64,000 nt of DNA, from the NCBI GenBank assembly GCA_000817105.1, contig JUEP01000011.1:1-64000 (forward strand), in the 5' to 3' direction. A program made the position numbers and the translations under genes. The notes beneath the pieces were generated by a model that made no database searches, was not told the DNA's origin, and worked only from the letters and a program-made list of their open reading frames with translations. Positions 9,395-17,115 of this stretch are shown here, one piece after another; within the stretch, counting starts at the first letter, position 1; the number at the start of each line of letters is the position of its first letter. This DNA comes from a marine actinobacterium MedAcidi-G3 (GTDB lineage: Bacteria; Actinomycetota; Acidimicrobiia; Acidimicrobiales; Poriferisodalaceae).

Positions 9395-10045
9395 TTACGA
9401 TTTGGGTCCGTTATTCATACGCCGTCGAGTTTGAAGCGCTACTAGAAGAAACATAGCGAGTGTAAACGGCAGCGAATATCGGCCGATAAACCTTATGACC
9501 GTGCCGAGTGGTCCGTTGAAAACGGAACTTACCCAATAAATGAGCAACAGTCGGCAGAAAGTCCCCGCCAAGTTGACGAGTATGAACGGCAATCTTTTCA
9601 TTCTGGTAATGCCGGCCAATAAACACATCGGGTAACCGGGGATAAGAAACAGCATTATCCAGCCGACTCGCGGGAACCAACGCTCTAAAGCGGCGATACT
9701 TCTGAGTATCCCGCTTTGTGGCCCTAATTCATTCTTTAGGTAACTCTTTGTTGCTGGGCCAAATTCCCATCCGAGTTGATGGAGGAACAAATCGGGCGCA
9801 AACAACCGTATAGAACCGACTATTAGGAAAGCTGTTGCTGTCGACTGATTCGCCGCTAACAGCAACATTGGATCCGTAGCGTTGAGAGAGATCAACACCA
9901 GAGGTTGAGTAGTAACTAGGGAGCTAGTGAGTATCTGTCCGATATAAGCCGCGAGGGCGAGAACGACAGGTACAGCCGCAAGTTGTTTCGCTCTTCGTCG
10001 GTCTTTGTGACTCAACTGGCTGTCGGGGAGTTCAGGTTCAATCAT
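9395..10045 (-). CDS. VTT/DedA-like integral membrane protein
   Basis: A 216-residue membrane protein with about five hydrophobic segments. The central part, LIPGYPMCLLAGITRMK followed by a hydrophobic helix, resembles the VTT (SNARE-associated Golgi / DedA) core, where an F/L-x-PG-x-P turn lies between re-entrant helices. VTT proteins act as lipid scramblases or small-molecule transporters; no specific role is seen here. It is transcribed away from the acyl-CoA synthetase gene, with 61 bases between the start codons, and ends 6 bases from the convergent kinase. Family assignment is moderate because the sequence is divergent. Confidence 0.55.
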   Translation of the reverse strand: MIEPELPDSQLSHKDRRRAKQLAAVPVVLALAAYIGQILTSSLVTTQPLVLISLNATDPMLLLAANQSTATAFLIVGSIRLFAPDLFLHQLGWEFGPATKSYLKNELGPQSGILRSIAALERWFPRVGWIMLFLIPGYPMCLLAGITRMKRLPFILVNLAGTFCRLLLIYWVSSVFNGPLGTVIRFIGRYSLPFTLAMFLLVALQTRRRMNNGPKS

Positions 10046-10093
10046 TTCTGACTTTCACCCTATGTGGATGTGGCCCTAAGCAAACTCTTCTCC

Positions 10094-10106
10094 TACGATT
10101 TGAGTT
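10094..10106 (+). promoter_or_regulatory. Leaderless-type -10 element for the acyl-CoA synthetase
   Basis: TACGAT at 10094-10099, seven bases before the ATG at 10107, with no Shine-Dalgarno. It lies in the 61-base divergent gap. Confidence 0.5.
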
Positions 10107-11720
10107 ATGCAGTCGACAATGATGGATACCCCACTAACTCTTGATTTCTTCTTTCGCCGAGCGGAGAGCCTGTTCCCTCACAAAGAACTGGTGACCGCCA
10201 CCGCTACAGGAATAGACAGAAGCACATATGGACAATGGGCTGATCGCACTCGCCGTCTCGGAGGTGCGCTTGATGATCTTGGTGTAGCTGACTTTGGGAG
10301 AGTCGGAACTTTTGCTTGGAACACCGCTCGACATCTTGAACTTTATTTTGCAGTTCCGTGCACAAACAGAGTTCTTCACACTTTGAACATCAGACTGTTC
10401 GCAGATCAGATGGTCTACATAGCCAATCATGCCGAAGATGAAATTATCTTTGTGGATCGATCGCTCATGGCTCTGTTGTGGCCCTTGGTTGATCAGCTTG
10501 AGACTGTTAGGCATTTGATAGTTATGGACGACGGCGAAGGCGAGGTTCCTGATGACCCGAGAGTGCTTGATTATGAAGAACTGATTTCATCTGCTTCACC
10601 GGTGAACTTTGAAGTAAAGGACGAAAGACAAGCTGCCTCAATGTGTTATACGAGCGGCACGACAGGTAACCCTAAAGGGGTTGTCTACAGTCACCGTTCT
10701 ACTTACATGCATACGCTTACAACTATGACCGCTGACGGTTTGGGCGTATGCGAATCTGACGTAATTTTGCCGGTCGTTCCTATGTTCCACGTCAACTCTT
10801 GGGGACTGCAACACGCGGCAGTGGCAGCAGGAGCGACCCTGGTCAATCCGGGCCCCAAATTACAGGCTGAACCAATAGCGGATTTAATGGAATCGGAAAA
10901 GGTGACTATCGCTGCGGGAGTGCCGACCATATGGATGGGAGTCCTAGAGCAATTAGATGGTCGGGATGTCTCTAGTTTGAGAGCGATTCCCTGTGGTGGA
11001 TCAGCTGTGCCGAAATCTCTGTCAGAGGGATATCGGGAAAAAATCGGGTTACCCATCCTTCAAGCTTGGGGTATGACAGAGACAAGCCCACTAGCGGCGA
11101 TAGCCCACGTCAAATCATCCGAAGCGAATTTAGATGAGGAAACGAAAGCCGATATTAGGGCTTCTGTAGGAACGATTGTTCCGACCGTTGAATTTCGAAT
11201 CTGTGAGCCTGGTTTCATAGAACCACTTCCATGGGACGGCGAATCAAGTGGAGAATTGCAGGTTCGAGGCTCGTTTATAACTGCTGAATACTACAAAAGA
11301 CCTGATGCATCAGATTCCTTCACAGAGGATGGTTGGTTGCGTACAGGCGATGTCGCAACTTGCGATGAACGTGGCTATATACGTCTTGTCGATCGCACAA
11401 AAGACCTCATCAAGTCTGGGGGCGAATGGGTAAGTTCCGTAGAAGTAGAGAACGAGATTATGAGTCATCCCAAGGTTTCTGAGGCGGCTGTAATAGCGGT
11501 CACTTCTGAGAAGTGGATGGAAAGGCCGATGGCTTGTGTCGTCCTCAAGGATGGAGAGTCATTAACTCATGAGGAGTTAATCGAATACCTAGAACCTCGA
11601 ATGGCGAAGTGGTGGCTTCCGAGTGCGACCCAAATAATTGATGAAGTGCCCAAGACCTCAACTGGCAAGTTTTCAAAACGAACTCTCCGTGATGCTTTCG
11701 CGGACTTGGTTGTTGAGTAA
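10107..11720 (+). CDS. Fatty-acid--CoA ligase (FadD-like acyl-CoA synthetase)
   Basis: This AMP-binding enzyme activates a carboxylic acid to its acyl-CoA through an acyl-adenylate. It has YTSGTTGNPKGVVYSH near 181-196 (P-loop), WGMTETSPL near 321, and DGWLRTGDVA near 410. RTKDLIKSGGEWV follows, then PKTSTGKFSKRTLR near 515 with the invariant Lys. The length of 537 and the motif spacing fit medium- or long-chain FadD/AlkK-type ligases rather than acetyl-CoA synthetase. A second ATG five codons in is possible, but the -10-like box favours 10107. Downstream SDR and diiron genes follow closely and suggest a lipid or hydrocarbon modification operon. Confidence 0.88.
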   Translation: MQSTMMDTPLTLDFFFRRAESLFPHKELVTATATGIDRSTYGQWADRTRRLGGALDDLGVADFGRVGTFAWNTARHLELYFAVPCTNRVLHTLNIRLFADQMVYIANHAEDEIIFVDRSLMALLWPLVDQLETVRHLIVMDDGEGEVPDDPRVLDYEELISSASPVNFEVKDERQAASMCYTSGTTGNPKGVVYSHRSTYMHTLTTMTADGLGVCESDVILPVVPMFHVNSWGLQHAAVAAGATLVNPGPKLQAEPIADLMESEKVTIAAGVPTIWMGVLEQLDGRDVSSLRAIPCGGSAVPKSLSEGYREKIGLPILQAWGMTETSPLAAIAHVKSSEANLDEETKADIRASVGTIVPTVEFRICEPGFIEPLPWDGESSGELQVRGSFITAEYYKRPDASDSFTEDGWLRTGDVATCDERGYIRLVDRTKDLIKSGGEWVSSVEVENEIMSHPKVSEAAVIAVTSEKWMERPMACVVLKDGESLTHEELIEYLEPRMAKWWLPSATQIIDEVPKTSTGKFSKRTLRDAFADLVVE

Positions 11721-11738
11721 GCAGCAGAATTCGGCCAG

Positions 11739-12596
11739 ATGAACGGGAGGGCTGCTGTAGTCACTGGGGCGAGTACCGGAATCGGATATGCCGTGGTGAA
11801 ACGGCTTGCCGATAGCGGTTGGCAAGTCTGGGGAGGTACGCGTTCTCAGAGTGACGGGTCCAAAATAGAGAGACATGAGGGTGTTTCCTCTCTGCGAATC
11901 GAAGTTACCGACGAGCGTTCAGTCAAAACGGCCTTCGACGAAGTCTTAGTGAGCCGTGGCTCTTCGGGTTTAGATTTACTGGTAGTTAACGCCGGAATCG
12001 TCGTAGGCGGCCCATTAGAGCATGTGTCGCAGAGTGCTTGGAAGCGGCAATTAGACGTCAACGTTATTGGCGTAGCGCTTTCCATTCGCCACGCGCTGCC
12101 TCTTCTTGAGATATCCAATCAATCGAGAATCATTGTGGTGGGGTCGATTAACTCGCGAATCGGATTGCCCTTGCTCAGTCCGTACGCAGCGAGCAAACAT
12201 GCCCTAGTCGGACTTTTATCTTCTTTGCGACGCGAATTGGGACCTGACGGGCCTCAGATTACGTTGCTAGAGCCTGGCGCGATTCGCACTCCGTTATGGG
12301 AGAAAGTTGATCAGATGTCTCAGCAGCTAAATGAAGATCTTTCTCCTGAAGCGCGGCATAAGTACGGTCGCTTTGTGGAGCGGGCAATGGGTACTGCGAC
12401 CCGAACTAGGCAGAGCGCTCTTGACCCCGCTCGAGTAGCGACTGTTATTGAAAAATGCGCAAATCGTCGATACCCACCGCGTCGTCGCCTAATCGGACGT
12501 GATGCCCGAATCGGGGCAGCGTTGAGCATTATTTTGCCGACTAAGTTGTTCGACTTTCTGGTTCGGAGATCTCGGTCTGTTAGAATCTCAAAATAA
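11739..12596 (+). CDS. Short-chain dehydrogenase/reductase
   Basis: A 285-residue classical SDR. GASTGIGYAV near residues 9-18 binds the nucleotide, NAG lies near 84, and YAASKHAL near 148 supplies the Tyr-Lys pair. The specificity-loop Arg-rich segment GGTRSQ after beta-2 suggests NADP(H). The C-terminus is basic. It starts 18 bases after the acyl-CoA synthetase stop and is probably co-transcribed with it. The substrate is unknown; a long-chain alcohol or ketone is a guess from context. Confidence 0.85.
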   Translation: MNGRAAVVTGASTGIGYAVVKRLADSGWQVWGGTRSQSDGSKIERHEGVSSLRIEVTDERSVKTAFDEVLVSRGSSGLDLLVVNAGIVVGGPLEHVSQSAWKRQLDVNVIGVALSIRHALPLLEISNQSRIIVVGSINSRIGLPLLSPYAASKHALVGLLSSLRRELGPDGPQITLLEPGAIRTPLWEKVDQMSQQLNEDLSPEARHKYGRFVERAMGTATRTRQSALDPARVATVIEKCANRRYPPRRRLIGRDARIGAALSIILPTKLFDFLVRRSRSVRISK

Positions 12597-12613
12597 GTTA
12601 CTGGCGGGTAACT
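12596..12613 (+). repeat. Short inverted repeat between SDR and diiron genes
   Basis: AGTTAC and GTAACT are perfect 6-bp inverted arms around the 6-base loop TGGCGG, beginning on the last base of the SDR stop codon. No T run follows, so a terminator is unlikely. It could be an operator or an RNA processing hairpin. Confidence 0.35.
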
Positions 12614-12643
12614 ATCGGTAATTGCTGAGGCTAGGAGTTTCTT

Positions 12644-13768
12644 ATGTCAACGGTGGAAGAAATGATTGGGCGGACAGACCCGAATGACTTTGAGGCGGTT
12701 TTGGCAATGACCAATACCGATCCCAATGAGGTCATCCACGCGGTGCAAGATAACTCTGACTGTATTTATTCCTGGGACTACGAAAAAGGCGTCCGACCTC
12801 AACTAGCGAAGCTTTACGAGAAAGCAAAGGTTGGGCAATGGAACGGCGAAACCGATCTGCCATGGGACACAGAGGTTGATCAAGAGGCGCTAGCTGTCCA
12901 AGAATATGAGACGAACGGTGGAGCTGGAGAGATCATGGACCTCTCCGGAACTGGGGTTGAGTCATGGGGCCGCAACGAGTGGGTAAAGTTCAACATGGAA
13001 TCGCAGAACTGGGCACTGAGCCAGTTCATGCACGGCGAGCAAGGCGCCTTGGTGTGCACAGCGAAAATTGTTGAGACTGTGCCATGGATGGATGCGAAAT
13101 ATTACGCATCAACCCAAGTAGTGGACGAAGCTCGGCACGTAGAGGTCTTTGCAAAGTATCTCGATACAAAATTGTCGGACACCTATCCCATCAATGTTCA
13201 TTTACGCATGCTGTTGGATGAGATTATTGAAGACTCTCGTTGGGACATGACGTACCTAGGAATGCAGATAATGGTTGAAGGCCTCGCCCTCGCTGCATTT
13301 GGGTTCATGTATCAGCAGAGCGAAGAACCTCTTCTCAAGCAGCTGCTCCGTTACGTAATGAGCGATGAAGCTCGTCATGTGGCGTTTGGGGTTCTTTCCC
13401 TTAAAGAGGTATATCAAGATATGACGCAAGCGGAGCTTCGTGAACGTCAAGAATTTGCCTTCGAAGCAGCCGTGCGAATGCGTGACAGGTTCTTGCAACA
13501 AGAAGTTTGGGAACGCATGGGCGCTGATGTCAAAAAAGTAATTCCCTTGGCTTATCAAGACCCGCTTCGACAAGAGTTTCAACAGCTTCTATTTACCAAG
13601 ATCGTTCCAAATTGCAGAAAACTTGGACTTCTCGATGCCGGCGATGGATGGCTTCGAAAGAAATTCGGAGAAATTGGTGTTATTCAGTACGAAAATTGGG
13701 TCGACACGTCTGAAGAGATAGATGCCTTCGCCATTGCGAGAGAACTTGAGGGTGAACAGGCAAGCTAG
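12644..13768 (+). CDS. Ferritin-like diiron-carboxylate oxidase/oxygenase
   Basis: A 374-residue protein with the six-ligand pattern of a ferritin-like four-helix diiron site: Glu132 (HGEQGAL), Glu162 and His165 (DEARH), Glu212 (VEGLAL), Glu242 and His245 (DEARH again). This layout is shared by the AurF N-oxygenase, R2-like oxidase and ribonucleotide reductase R2 superfamily. The protein is not recognisable as R2 and lacks an obvious radical tyrosine context. Function is probably oxidation or hydroxylation of an organic substrate, perhaps an acyl chain given the adjacent ligase and SDR. An SD-like TAGGAG lies 8 bases before the ATG. Confidence 0.75.
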   Translation: MSTVEEMIGRTDPNDFEAVLAMTNTDPNEVIHAVQDNSDCIYSWDYEKGVRPQLAKLYEKAKVGQWNGETDLPWDTEVDQEALAVQEYETNGGAGEIMDLSGTGVESWGRNEWVKFNMESQNWALSQFMHGEQGALVCTAKIVETVPWMDAKYYASTQVVDEARHVEVFAKYLDTKLSDTYPINVHLRMLLDEIIEDSRWDMTYLGMQIMVEGLALAAFGFMYQQSEEPLLKQLLRYVMSDEARHVAFGVLSLKEVYQDMTQAELRERQEFAFEAAVRMRDRFLQQEVWERMGADVKKVIPLAYQDPLRQEFQQLLFTKIVPNCRKLGLLDAGDGWLRKKFGEIGVIQYENWVDTSEEIDAFAIARELEGEQAS

Positions 13769-13788
13769 GCCTAATTCGGAAGCACGAT

Positions 13789-14430
13789 ATGTCCTACCGC
13801 TCAGACACAGAAGTTCTTGTGAGCCTCGCTCTTCGATTAAAGGGCTTTGGCGAGGTTCGGACGATCGCATCGGTTCACGAGCTGTCTGTCAGCACTACTG
13901 AGGCAGTTCTCGCCAAGATGGTTGCTTCGAACAAGTGCGTGATGCGAGAAATTCAAGGTTTAGAAAAATTTGTGTTAACTCCAACGGGGCGCGAACAAGG
14001 GGAAGAGTCTCTAGCCCGAGAACTCGAAGAAGTGGGGGCCAGAGATGCCGTGCAAAATGGGTATGAAAGATTTCTTTCCTTAAACCCAGCCATGCTGAAG
14101 TTGTGTACTGATTGGCAGGTAATCGATGACGGGTTAGGTGAACAAAAACTCAACGACCACAAGGACGCTTCATACGATGAAAAGATTTTGGAGCGATTGA
14201 TTGAATTAGATTCTGGTGTTGGGGAGATTCTCCAAAGTTTGGAACAGGCACTTCAAAGGTTTGATAACTACTCATCAAGGTTCACCTTTGCATTGCAGAA
14301 ACTCAAGTCTGGCGAGTTGGAATGGCTGACTAAGCCGATTATGCCGAGCTATCACACCGTATGGTTTGAGCTTCATGAGGACTTACTAGCGACCCTCGGA
14401 ATTGATAGAGGGAGTGAGTTGAGCGAATAA
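13789..14430 (+). CDS. Winged-helix domain protein, possible regulator
   Basis: I do not recognise this 213-residue protein as a named family. Residues 1-75 look like a winged-helix DNA-binding domain: helices around LVSLALRLK, SVHELSVSTTEAVLAKMVA as the helix-turn-helix, then a wing ending KFVLTPTGREQGE, a pattern common in MarR-like and PadR-like proteins. The rest is helical with no known ligand-binding fold visible. It starts 20 bases after the diiron gene and ends 18 bases before dapA. It may control the acyl-CoA ligase/SDR/diiron cluster, which is inference. Confidence 0.6.
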   Translation: MSYRSDTEVLVSLALRLKGFGEVRTIASVHELSVSTTEAVLAKMVASNKCVMREIQGLEKFVLTPTGREQGEESLARELEEVGARDAVQNGYERFLSLNPAMLKLCTDWQVIDDGLGEQKLNDHKDASYDEKILERLIELDSGVGEILQSLEQALQRFDNYSSRFTFALQKLKSGELEWLTKPIMPSYHTVWFELHEDLLATLGIDRGSELSE

Positions 14431-14435
14431 GGGAC

Positions 14436-14448
14436 TACCCTCGGCTCT
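14436..14448 (+). promoter_or_regulatory. Leaderless-type -10 element for dapA
   Basis: TACCCT at 14436-14441, seven bases before the dapA ATG at 14449; no SD in the gap after the upstream stop codon. Confidence 0.45.
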
Positions 14449-15333
14449 ATGACTGCGAGATTTGGCCGAGTTATCCCGGCGATGGTGACCCCGTTTTCCG
14501 ATAACGGTGCTTTGAATGTTGACGCATCGGTTGCTCTTGCAAAGTGGCTTGTGGAAGAGGGAAGCGAAGGGCTGGTCATCACCGGTACCACCGGTGAGGG
14601 ACCCGCAGTAACCGACGAAGAAGATTGGGAGCTCTGGCGGGCAATATCTGAAAGCGTAACGGTGCCAGTAATCGCAGGAACTACGACCAACGACACAGAG
14701 CATTCAATTCAACAGACTCGAAAAGCAGAAGAACTGGGATGCGATGGGATACTTGCCGTTACCCCCTATTACAACCGTCCGTCACAAGCAGGAATCTTTG
14801 CTCACTTCGAAGCAATTGCTTCGTCAACCAAATTGCCCGTCGTTCTCTACGACATCCCAGTCAGGACTGGTCGCAAGATAGAAACCGACACGCTCTTGCG
14901 GTTGGCCCACGAAATTCCGAACGTCTTAGCAGTAAAAGATGCGGCTGGAAATCCCGGAGAAACAGCGAAAGTTGTTCGCGATGCACCAAAGGATTTTGAG
15001 GTGTACAGCGGTGACGATGCGCTGACTTTGCCGCTTTTGGCGGTGGGTGCGGTTGGCGTTATTAGTGTTGCTGCCCACTGGTCTGCCCCAGAACATTTGG
15101 CGATGATGAATGCTTGGGAATCAGGGAATGTCGGCGAAGCGCAACGTATCAACAAACGTTTGCTCGAAAGTTTTGATTACGAAACCGGTGACGAAGCCCC
15201 AAACCCTGTGCCGACGAAAGCCATGATGCGGACTCTTGGGTTGGACGTGGGTGAACCTCGTCTACCAATGGGACCTACACCCAAGGGCTTAGAAGACAGA
15301 GCTCGAGAGGTGTACTTACGGCTGAAGGCTTGA
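14449..15333 (+). CDS. dapA: 4-hydroxy-tetrahydrodipicolinate synthase
   Basis: DapA condenses pyruvate with aspartate semialdehyde, the first committed step to diaminopimelate and lysine. The 294-residue TIM barrel has GTTGEGP near 44-50, the catalytic Tyr in YDIPVRTG near residue 135, and the Schiff-base Lys163 in AVKDAAG. GDDALTLPLLAVGAVGVISV near 185-205 is also typical. Residue and motif spacing are normal. It lies 1 base upstream of rnj, as in other actinobacteria. Confidence 0.95.
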   Translation: MTARFGRVIPAMVTPFSDNGALNVDASVALAKWLVEEGSEGLVITGTTGEGPAVTDEEDWELWRAISESVTVPVIAGTTTNDTEHSIQQTRKAEELGCDGILAVTPYYNRPSQAGIFAHFEAIASSTKLPVVLYDIPVRTGRKIETDTLLRLAHEIPNVLAVKDAAGNPGETAKVVRDAPKDFEVYSGDDALTLPLLAVGAVGVISVAAHWSAPEHLAMMNAWESGNVGEAQRINKRLLESFDYETGDEAPNPVPTKAMMRTLGLDVGEPRLPMGPTPKGLEDRAREVYLRLKA

Positions 15334-15334
15334 T

Positions 15335-16996
15335 TTGAGAACATCAAATGTAGGCATAACGTTTCTTGGGGGCCTAGGAGAAGTAGGACGCAACTGCACC
15401 TGTATCGAAATCGATGGAAAGTTGCTCCTCATTGATTTTGGGGTCATGTTCCCGGATGTGACCATGCCTGGAGTCGATGTGATTCTTCCAGACAACCGTT
15501 GGCTCAAAGAACGCAGCGCAGACATTGTTGGGCTGATCGTGACTCACGGCCACGAAGATCACCTTGGCGGTGTTACGCATCTATTACGAGAGTTCGAAGT
15601 TCCCTTATACGGCTCTGAGTTGACAATGGGACTAGCTCAACACAAAGTAAAAGAAGCGAGACTAGAGAACAGAACCTCCTTCCAAGTGCTCTCCGATGGA
15701 GACCGGCTACGTCTAGGACCTTTTGATGTGGAGGTGTTACCAATCACTCATTCGGTTCCCCAGAGCCTGTGTGTTGTCCTGCACACCGATCAGGGAGTGA
15801 TTGTTCATACGGGAGATTTCAAGCTTGACTCAGACCCAATTGATGGACGAGTAACGGCGATGGAACGGTTGGCAGAAATTGAACGAGAGTCAGGTGTTCG
15901 AGTTCTGATGGCTGATTCGACTAACGCCGATAAACCCGGATGGAGTCCTTCAGAATCGACTATCGGTGAAACCTTCAACGAGTTGTTTCCGCAGTGGCGA
16001 GGGCGACGTCTAATAGTGAGTTGCTTTGCCAGTCACCTACATCGTGTCCAACAAATTTGTGATGTAGCGATAAGCGAAGGAAGAACTATCTTCCCACTTG
16101 GTCGTTCAATGGTGAACAATGTTCGCATAGCCAAAGAATTAGGGGTTTTAGACTTACCCGATCGTTCGGTTGATTCGATTGACAGACTCAATGAATATGA
16201 CCCTGAAGACGTATGCATAATTTGCACCGGCTCGCAGGGAGAAGCCAACGCTGCTTTGTCCCTTCTGGCACGAGGACATCATCCAGACTTTTCTTTAGTA
16301 AGTAGTGACGTAATTTTGCTATCAAGCCATCCCATTCCAGGCAATGAGCTACCCGTGTATCGGGTGATCAACATGCTTACGCGAATTGGGTGTGAAGTTG
16401 TGCACGATGGCTACGAACATGTCCATACGACGGGACACGCTCAACGAGACGAGTTGCACCAGCTATACCAAACGGTTCGTCCAGAGTGGTACGTGCCAAT
16501 CGAAGGCGAACACCGCATGTTGCGTCGCAACGCAGACGTAGCTATCGAAGCCGGACATGCTCCAAGTCGAATTGTCGTCGCAAGTGACGGAGATCAGCTC
16601 GCCCTCGACGGTGCAGGTCTCCGAATGAGTGGACGAATTGCTGCACCCTACCGTTATATCGACGGCCTCCTAGATGATCTATCACCGGCATTGCTGGAGG
16701 ACCGACGAAAGTTGAGTGAAGCCGGTTTTGTTCATGTCACAGTCGTGTTGAATATGGAAGATGGTTTATTGGCCCACCCGGAAATCTCTACTCTGGGTTG
16801 GATCGATGCCGAGAGAAGTGTTCAAGTTCTCGCTGAACTGGAGGTTCAGGTAGCTGAAGCCGTCGCTCGCGCCCTTGACGAACGCAAAGATGTCGAGGGT
16901 ATCGAACGGGCAATTCGTCGAGCAACAGGCCGATTTGTGGGAAACCGCACACGGAGGCGCCCTCCGATCTCGGCGACCGTGATTCTGACAGACTGA
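15335..16996 (+). CDS. rnj: Ribonuclease J
   Basis: RNase J is a metallo-beta-lactamase/beta-CASP nuclease with endo- and 5'-3' exonuclease activity in RNA turnover and rRNA processing. FLGGLGEVGRN at the N-terminus and HGHEDH at residues 71-76 (zinc site) are diagnostic. THSVPQS, HTGDFKLD and the beta-CASP motifs through HTTGHA and PIEGEHRM follow. The length of 553 is normal. The start is TTG at 15335, one base after the dapA stop, which places the conserved core correctly. The dapA-rnj pairing is conserved in Actinomycetota. Confidence 0.93.
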   Translation: MRTSNVGITFLGGLGEVGRNCTCIEIDGKLLLIDFGVMFPDVTMPGVDVILPDNRWLKERSADIVGLIVTHGHEDHLGGVTHLLREFEVPLYGSELTMGLAQHKVKEARLENRTSFQVLSDGDRLRLGPFDVEVLPITHSVPQSLCVVLHTDQGVIVHTGDFKLDSDPIDGRVTAMERLAEIERESGVRVLMADSTNADKPGWSPSESTIGETFNELFPQWRGRRLIVSCFASHLHRVQQICDVAISEGRTIFPLGRSMVNNVRIAKELGVLDLPDRSVDSIDRLNEYDPEDVCIICTGSQGEANAALSLLARGHHPDFSLVSSDVILLSSHPIPGNELPVYRVINMLTRIGCEVVHDGYEHVHTTGHAQRDELHQLYQTVRPEWYVPIEGEHRMLRRNADVAIEAGHAPSRIVVASDGDQLALDGAGLRMSGRIAAPYRYIDGLLDDLSPALLEDRRKLSEAGFVHVTVVLNMEDGLLAHPEISTLGWIDAERSVQVLAELEVQVAEAVARALDERKDVEGIERAIRRATGRFVGNRTRRRPPISATVILTD

Positions 16997-17046
16997 ACCT
17001 GAATTTCTTCAGTGTTTCGGTACTCTCGCAAGTGTGAGATTAACGC

Positions 17047-17058
17047 GCTCTATAGAGC
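17047..17058. promoter_or_regulatory. 12-bp perfect palindrome upstream of ftsK
   Basis: GCTCTATAGAGC is a perfect palindrome 58 bases upstream of the ftsK start. It is followed by a short A run and a TATATC hexamer near 17095 that could be a -10. It resembles a dimeric-repressor operator but matches no site I can name. Confidence 0.3.
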
Positions 17059-17115
17059 CAAAAAACTGGAACCTTAGACCGCGTCTATATCAGTCGACCA
17101 GAAAAGCTGTAGTCA

